Assembly (NCBI RefSeq): GCF_002288925.2
Contig: NW_022098049.1
Coordinates: 2,815,936-2,879,935 of the forward strand
DNA: 64,000 bases
Direction of reading: 5' to 3'
DNA from: Delphinapterus leucas
Taxonomy: Eukaryota > Chordata > Mammalia > Artiodactyla > Monodontidae
Shown: positions 57,728-64,000 of the stretch, in pieces
Position numbering within the stretch: position 1 is the stretch's first letter
Layout: every line of letters begins with the position of its first letter
Position numbers and translations under genes: made by a program
Notes under the pieces: generated by a model
The model's database searches: none
What the model saw: the letters and a program-made list of their open reading frames with translations, nothing else
Told to the model about the DNA's origin: nothing

Positions 57728-58195
57728 CGGACATAACAAAGCTGTCCACATTCTAATCCTCAGAATGTGAATATGTTACCCTACACGACAAAAGGAACTT
57801 TGCCAATGTGATTAAGTTAAGGATCTTAACAAGATTAGATTATCCTGGGTTATCCAGGTGGGCCCCATCAAGTCAGAAAAGTCCTTAACAAGGAAAAAGG
57901 GAGAGAGGAGAATCGGAGTGAAGGAGCTGTGACCATGGAATCAGAGTGATGCAATTGCTCACTGGATGCCATAAGTCAAAGAATATGGGCAGCATCTAGA
58001 AGCTCAAAAGACAAGGAAACAGATTCTCTCTGAGTGCCTCCAGAAGGTATGTAGGCCTGTCAATACCTTGATTTTAGTGTCACAAGACCAGTTCTGGATA
58101 TCTGACCTCCAGACCTGTAAGATAATAAATTTGTGTTGTTTTAAGCCATTAGGTTTGTCGTAATTTTTTACAGCAAAAGGAAATCAATGCAACAT
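57728..58195 (+). repeat. MLT1-type MaLR LTR
   Basis: GGAACTTTGCCAATGTGATT, GTTATCCAGGTGGGCCCCAT, GAGTGCCTCCAGAAGGTATG, CCTCCAGACCTGTAAGATAA and GTGTTGTTTTAAGCCATTAG follow the MLT1 order. Confidence 0.82.
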
Positions 58196-58264
58196 TTTAC
58201 TATCATTCATTATAACTGTCTTCCTTTGTAATTTTCTCTGCAGTTTATTTTTTGCATTTAAAAG

Positions 58265-58445
58265 AAATTTAGTTCTGCCACTTACTAGCTGTTGTGACCT
58301 AGAGCAAATTATTTCCCCTCTGTCTCATTATCTATAACTTGGGAATTTAAAAAGTCCACATCCCAGGGTTGTTGTGAGAATTAAATGTGACAATTTATGT
58401 AAAGATCATAGAGAACCAGGCTCACAGTAGGGACCCAACAAAACG
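58265..58445 (+). repeat. MIR SINE
   Basis: AGTTCTGCCACTTACTAGCT, TGACCTAGAGCAAATTATTT, CAGGGTTGTTGTGAGAATTA and CCAGGCTCACAGTAGGGACC in MIR order. Confidence 0.82.
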
Positions 58446-58612
58446 TTCTTTCCATTGTCTGTCTCCCAAAACCCTAATGATTATGGATTTCTTAATCAAT
58501 TTCAATACTCAGTTTATGACATTATGACATTTTCCAGACCTGAACAGTTCTGTTAAATCTTAATTGCAGCTACTGCTAAAGGTATCTAAGACCAGTTGCT
58601 TACTTTGACTTT

Positions 58613-58814
58613 TTTTTTTTTTTGCGGTACGCGGGCCTCTCACTGTTGTGGCCTCTCCCGTTGCGGAGCATAGGCTCTGGACGCGCAGCCTCAGCGGCCA
58701 TGGTTCACGGGCCTAGCCGCTCCGCGGCATGAGGGACCTTCCCGGACCGGGGCACGAACCCGTGTCCCCTGCATCGGCAGGCGTACTCTCAACCGCTGTG
58801 CCACCAGGGAAGCC
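58613..58814 (-). repeat. CHR SINE, short cetacean form
   Basis: T-tail, TGCGGTACGCGGGCCTCTCA, CTCAGCGGCCATGGTTCACG and CACCAGGGAAGCC. Exact duplication CTTACTTTGACTTT at 58599-58612 and 58815-58828. Confidence 0.95.
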
Positions 58815-58828
58815 CTTACTTTGACTTT

Positions 58829-60810
58829 GACCTTGAAATATTTAAATACTGACAGTGTGTTTAGAAGCCTAGTTCCAGTTTTGATTACTATTTTCTGAAT
58901 AGCTCTGGGTAAATAATTTATTGTTTCTATTTATAACATTGCTCCCTTCCTTTTGAGTAAACATTGGTACATAAGTTCAAATATAATCTATAATTGAGAT
59001 GGCGATTAAGACAGAATGAAATGATTAGGTATTTTTCGAGAAAGCATGTACAAGAAACATTGTCTTAATGATTAAATTGTACTTAATGAACCCCATATTC
59101 TGAAGTAGTCCTTCATTGTTAATTAGGCACCTTTGAAATCATTACCCTTTGGTGTCTAATTCATATCAGGAAGGGTGACATAATAAGCAGCCAAGTTATC
59201 CAGGTTTCAAAGGTCCGTGCATTATAAGTCAATAAGCATTTATCAGATTCCTACTTTTCTATCAATTCCTTGAGGGAGGGATTTTGTAGTTTCCATTCCT
59301 CCCATTTCTGGATAATTTGGACAAATCATCTAGAATGTATTAACTTCAACGACATGTCTTCAAAATTTTTAAAGCAGGGTAAGAAAACCCCAACTTGCAA
59401 ACAGGTTATTTCACAAAGGTTTCTGTTTTCTTAACATAGTTTTCTATAGAAATGTGTGTGTATGTTTCTTTAGAAATAACTATATAAATAGAAATAATAG
59501 AAATATATTATTAATATACAATATAAACTCATGACTATTATAATTATGTAATATTTATAAGTAAATGTCATATTAAATATATAATATATTGTTTCCAAGC
59601 TAGCCCATAAACTCCAATTGGGCCCATAATAAATAAAGCTACCAGACTGGTACTTGATTTTCAACATCATTACATATATTTTAATATATGACAAGATTCT
59701 TAGGGGTTATCACTAGGCCAGGATTCCCTGCAAAACAAACCTTTGATACACAGCCACTGTTTAAATCCCCAAGCAGGATGCTGAGACTGGATTGGGGGAG
59801 AAGAGGAGAGAGACAGCAGGCATGGGGAACGCCTATGATCAGCACCCTGATGACAGGAAAGGGGACTAAGAGACTTTAGTTTGCACTTATCTGGCTCCCG
59901 GGAAATAATATTCATAACAGCCTCTGCCAAAGTTAGTCTTTTTCATTGATAATTTGTTTTCATGCACATCAGGTGTGTATAACCTGGGGTCTGTGGGGTG
60001 TCTCCTGGAAGAAGTAGAAGTGGAAGAAATTCTGGAGTCCAGAAGTGACTCCTCTGAAATTGTAGGCAGAGTCTAGATTATATGTACATTTTTCTGGAGA
60101 GGACCGTTCTCAAAGGGCTCTGTGACCCAAGAGCCCAAGAGCTCAGTCTCATCTGTCCCCCCGACCCCATAACCACTTGGTGAGGGGGATAGAGTAAGCA
60201 CTTTTGTACCTCAGGACCCTCCCCCAATCAGAGGCCGTGGGTAACAGGTGGCCCCTGGTCCCACGAAGTCCACCAACCAGCTGCTCAGGCAATCAGGAGT
60301 GAAAGTACATAGGAGCAGTGAGCAGGACAGCAGGAAATCTGGGAAATGGCAAGCCTATAGTTTTTATCTAAAGGACATAAAGAAATGCCTAGAAAAGGCA
60401 CAGTCACTCCCTCAAAGAGCTCATACCCTTGTTGGGGTATGGGGATGTAGAAGTTAGGATAAACACAAAAAACTATAAGTTGACTGGAGGTTAAGTGCTA
60501 TTATATGCATCTGGCCATATTTCACAGTCATTATCTCAGTGTACGTAGTAGGGGCTCCATACACATGTTGTTTGCATATCACGTTGATGGCAAAAACCCT
60601 GGGGATAAAAATAGAATACGTGATCAGTGTGTGGTACTGCTCACTGCATAGGTGGCTAAAGAGGATAGAATAATTGGGGAAAAGCCAGAGAGAGACAGAT
60701 TTGGCTGCATCAGAAAAGACGAGCAACACTTTTAGGAAGCAAAGATGCAGCTGAGTGAATGTTTAGACAGGCAGTGGGGGCAATAGTGATATTCATGTGC
60801 TTAAAACTTG
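58829..60810. other. Unassigned intergenic sequence
   Basis: Contains a very AT-rich stretch at about 59475-59600. No gene or clear repeat recognised; open frames at 59688-59930 and 60248-60457 lack motifs. Confidence 0.45.
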
Positions 60811-61185
60811 GGGGGGATAAATTGGGAAATGGGGATTGACATATACACACTACTATATATAAAATAGATAACTAATAAGTACCTACTGTATAGCACAGGA
60901 ACTCTACTGAATACTCTGTAATGACCTGTATGGAAATAGAATCTAAAAAAGAGTGGATAGGGAGTTCCCTCGCGGTCCAGTGGTTAAGAATCTGCGCTTC
61001 CACTGCAGAGGGCGTGGGTTCAACCCCTGGTCTGGGAACTAAGATCCCGCATGCCGCATGGCCAAAAATAAATTAATTAATTAAAAAGAGTGGATATATG
61101 TATAACTGCTTAACTTTGCTGTGCAGCAGAAACTAGCACAACATTGTAAATCAACTATCCTCCAATAAAAATTAATTTAAAAAAA
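60811..61185 (+). mobile_element. L1 3' untranslated region, split by a SINE
   Basis: GGGGATTGACATATACACAC, ATAAAATAGATAACTAATAA, GAATACTCTGTAATGACCTG, then after the SINE TGTGCAGCAGAAACTAGCAC and CAACTATCCTCCAATAAAAA with a short A-tail. Confidence 0.9.
60957..61083 (+). repeat. Short tRNA-Glu SINE in L1 tail
   Basis: GGGAGTTCCCTCGCGGTCCA, GTGGTTAAGAATCTGCGCTT, B box GGTTCAACCCC, AACTAAGATCCCGCATGCC, GGCC and an A/T-rich tail. Target duplication AAAAAGAGTGGATA repeats on both sides (ending near 60959 and 61096). Confidence 0.92.
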
Positions 61186-61219
61186 CCCCGTAGCTTACAT
61201 CTTCATTCGTTTCTCTGTT

Positions 61220-61480
61220 AATTGGCTGTGCAGCGTACTGCAATGGTTGCGAGCAAAAGCTATAGAACCCGACTAACAGGGTGCAAAATCACACAGGTCT
61301 CCTCTAGCTGTGTGATCTTGGGTATGTCCTTTAACTTTCCTGAGCCTTCATTTCCTCATCTATAAAAATGGAGAAAATGGCAGTGTAATTTACCACTACC
61401 AGCTACCTTCACAGGGTTGCTCTAAGGATTAAATGAGTCAATAAATATAGAGTAATTAGAACAGTGCCTTTCAGAACATT
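61220..61480 (+). repeat. MIR SINE, near full length
   Basis: GCAATGGTTGCGAGCAAAAG, TCCTCTAGCTGTGTGATCTT, CTTCATTTCCTCATCTATAA, CACAGGGTTGCTCTAAGGAT and TTAGAACAGTGCCTTTC in MIR order. Confidence 0.87.
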
Positions 61481-61790
61481 ATAAATTTATTTATTCCTGC
61501 TATTAATATTATCTTTCACTTCTGGTCTGGCCAACTATCTACTCTACCTTTTTTAAAAACCTGAAAATTATTTTTAAAGTTACAGAAAATTTTCTAAACA
61601 TATGACTATTTGCATAATTATTTTCCTTAAACAAGGCAATGTGCTTGGATGAAAATATAATAGATTTTTCTAGGATATATCCCCAAAATACTAATGCTTG
61701 ACCCTATTTAATGATGTCTGATAAAATGAGTTTGGCATCAACAATATTTCAAAACAACTATAACATCCTTGGGTGAATTAAAACTGATTT

Positions 61791-62603
61791 AAAAAATTTT
61801 TTTATTGAAGTATAGTTGATTTACAATGTTATGTTAATTTCAGGTGTACAGCAAAGTGATTCAGATATATATATAGATATATATATATAATTCTTTTTCA
61901 GATTCTTTGCCATTATAGATAATTACAAGATATTGAATATAGTTCCCTGTGCTATACAGTAGGTCCTTGTTTATTTTATATATAGTAGTGTATATCTGTT
62001 AATCACAAACTCCTAAGTTATCTCCACACCCTTCCCCTTTGGTAACCATAGGTTTGTTTTTTATGTCTGTGAGTCTGTTTCTGTTTTGTAAATAAGTTCA
62101 TTTGTATCATTTTTTTTTTTAGATTGCACATATAAGCCATATCATATGATATTTGTCTTTCTCTGTCCAACTTACTTCACTTAGCATGATTAGCTCCAGG
62201 TCCATCCATGTTGCTGTAAATGGCATTATTCATTCTTCTTTATGGCTGAGTAATATTCCATTGTATATATATCACATCTTCTTTACCCATTCATCTATTG
62301 ATGGACACTCAGGTTGCTTCCATGTCTTGGCTATTAAATAGTGCTGCTATGAACACTGGGGTGCTTGTATCTTTTCGAATTAGAGTTTTTGTCTTTTTGG
62401 ATATATGCCCAGTAGTGGGATTGCTGGATCATATGGTTTTTAAAGTAACCTTCATACTGTTCCTCATAGTGGCTGCACCAATTTACATTCCAACCGACAG
62501 TGTAGGAGGGTTCCCTTTTCTCCACACCCTCTCCAGCATTCATTATTTGTAGACTTTTTGATGATGGCCATTCTGACTGGTGTGAGGTGATGCGTCATTG
62601 TAG
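61791..62603 (-). mobile_element. L1 LINE 3' end with end of ORF2, reverse orientation
   Basis: TTTATTGAAGTATAGTTGAT, CCTGTGCTATACAGTAGGTC, TTAGCATGATTAGCTCCAGG, TAATATTCCATTGTATATAT and GATTGCTGGATCATATGGTT are the reverse complement of an L1 3' untranslated region and last part of ORF2. Flanked by TAAAACTGATT at 61779-61789 and 62604-62614. Frames are broken. Confidence 0.9.
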
Positions 62604-62614
62604 TAAAACTGATT

Positions 62615-62912
62615 ATTTATTTATTTGGCTGCGTTGGGTGTTCGTTGCTGTGCGCGGGGCTTTCTCTAGTTGCGGCGAGCAGGGGCTACTCTTTGTTGCG
62701 GAGCACGGGCTCTAGGCACATGGGCTTCAGTAGTTGTGGCACGAGGGCCCGGTAGTTGTGGCTCACGGACTCTAGAGTGCAGGCTCAGTATTTGTGGCAC
62801 ACGGGCTTAGTTGCTCCGTGGCATGTGGGATCTTCCCAGACCAGGGCTTGAACCCGTGTCCCCTGCATCGGCAGGTGCATTCTTAACCACTGTGCCACCA
62901 GGGAAGCCCCCC
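62615..62912 (-). repeat. CHR SINE, long form, abutting the L1
   Basis: ATTTATTTGGCTGCGTTGGG, TCTAGTTGCGGCGAGCAGGG, CGTGGCATGTGGGATCTTCC and CACCAGGGAAGCC. Its duplication TAAAACTGATT at 62604-62614 and 62913-62923 is the same sequence that flanks the L1. Confidence 0.94.
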
Positions 62913-62923
62913 TAAAACTGATT

Positions 62924-63440
62924 TTTAATAGAAATAGTTGTCTGGGGACCTATATGGGTGGGCAGTGACAGCATCATATGATTATAAGTCCAGGCACATG
63001 CTCTACAGACTGTTAGCCAAGAGAACAGGCTAGAACAGAGAATTTTCTTGTTTTAAACTTTTGCTTTTTTAAGCTATGTTAAGGCAACCACCAAATGTAT
63101 GGAAAATATTGCTAGCTGCTTAACTGCAATGTTCTCTTTCTTTTGTGATTATTGAGTACATGTATAGTTGCATTGAGAATTTATATTAATTATAATAATT
63201 TATATAATTATATGAATTTATATTATATGTAGACTGCTATTACCCTTACTTTATCCCAGAGGTCTAAAAATTTTTAATTAGGCACACATCTATCATTCAG
63301 ATTGAGGACCCCAATATATGTATATTCACTTCTTTTTAAACTAGATATGCACATAGTATTGTACCACTGTATTACATACATTATAAACATACACAAAGAT
63401 AGAACTTCACAAAGCATGAGTTAAAATATTTGTTAAAGAT
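62924..63440. other. Unassigned AT-rich sequence
   Basis: Nothing recognised. Confidence 0.4.
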
Positions 63441-63442
63441 CT

Positions 63443-63880
63443 GCATTAGTTTCCTACTGCTGCTGTAACAAGTACCACAAACTTAGTTGCTTACAACACA
63501 AATTTGATCTCTTATGGTTCTGGAAGTCAGAATCTAAGATCAGGATGATGATAGGGCTGAAGACTTCAAAGGAGAATCCATTTCGTTGCCTCTTCCAGCT
63601 TCTAGAAGCCACCTACATTCCAGCGCCTTCCTCACAGCATTCCAACCTCTTGCTTCTGTTTTCACATCTCCTACTATTCACTTTGAGCCATGTAGCTCCC
63701 TCTTCTAAGGGCCCCTGTTATCACACTGGGCCCACCCAGCTAATCCAGGAAAATCTCCCCATCTCAAAATCCTTAATCACACCCACAAATTTCCGTTTAC
63801 TGTGTAAAGTAACATATTCACAAGTTCTGGGACTAGGACTTGGACATCTTTGGGAACCCATTATTCAGCCCACCACAGTC
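63443..63880 (-). repeat. MLT1-type MaLR LTR, reverse orientation
   Basis: TTAGTTTCCTACTGCTGCTG, AGTTGCTTACAACACAAATT, TCTTATGGTTCTGGAAGTCA, GCCTCTTCCAGCTTCTAGAA and the end CTAGGACTTGGACATCTTTG with ATTCAGCCCACCACAG are the reverse complement of an MLT1 LTR. Confidence 0.86.
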
Positions 63881-64000
63881 TAACGTTCCTGAAAATCTCC
63901 TGTGTTGCATGAACCTTGCTATAGAGATGACCAGTCTGGACACACCAGAGGGGCCAAGCCCAGGGAGCTTCACCAGAAATTCCTCCTGGACCATCCTATT

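Noticed and set aside
30000..64000. TRMT12 or RNF139, the next genes expected from the human map
   Set aside because: No coding sequence of either is seen; in human they lie farther upstream than this window reaches.

Overview
This window is vertebrate, almost certainly cetacean, nuclear DNA. It carries about two dozen tRNA-Glu-derived SINEs of the CHR type that define whale and dolphin genomes. It also has artiodactyl-type L1 3' ends, ancient mammalian repeats (MIR, L2, MLT1/MaLR LTRs, MER5A, MER20, Tigger) and one CpG island. I saw no BovB LINE or Bov-tA-like SINE cluster, which argues against a ruminant. Assignments rest on reading the sequence and on remembered family consensus; no database was searched, so repeat edges without a target-site duplication are approximate.

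Only one protein-coding gene is clearly present: the first exon of TMEM65 on the minus strand (coding part 28676-28961), inside a CpG island at about 28440-29880. It encodes the arginine-rich mitochondrial leader and the first matrix-side residues of an inner-membrane protein linked to mitochondrial sodium/calcium handling. It ends at a good splice donor (CAAG|GTAAGG on the minus strand). I could not find exons 2 onward, so positions 1-28675 are read as the start of a very long intron 1 and positions above about 29.9 kb as 5' intergenic DNA. The neighbours expected from the human map (TRMT12, RNF139) are not visible here.

Intron side (1-28675): a partial SINE at the left edge, a 3'-end L1 insertion, an old L1 (about 1.6-5.3 kb) cut by two SINEs and a tiny L1 tail, further SINEs and L1 tails, a SINE whose tRNA-Glu head is still clear (11.2 kb), a possible DNA transposon, an old L1 3' end, an L2 block and several MLT1-type LTRs. 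A 125-base open segment at 13881-14005 has a 3' splice site, is in phase with TMEM65 exon 1 and ends in a stop; it is the best candidate here for something undescribed.

Intergenic side (30-64 kb): dense nested repeats. These include SINE in MER20, SINE in MaLR LTR, SINE in SINE, SINE in Tigger, L1 and SINE in older L1, a reverse L1 plus SINE that share one target sequence three times, and a small poly(A)-tailed insertion in a second Tigger that looks like the 3' end of an LTR-driven transcript. Most short open reading frames in the window are reading frames through SINEs and are not genes.
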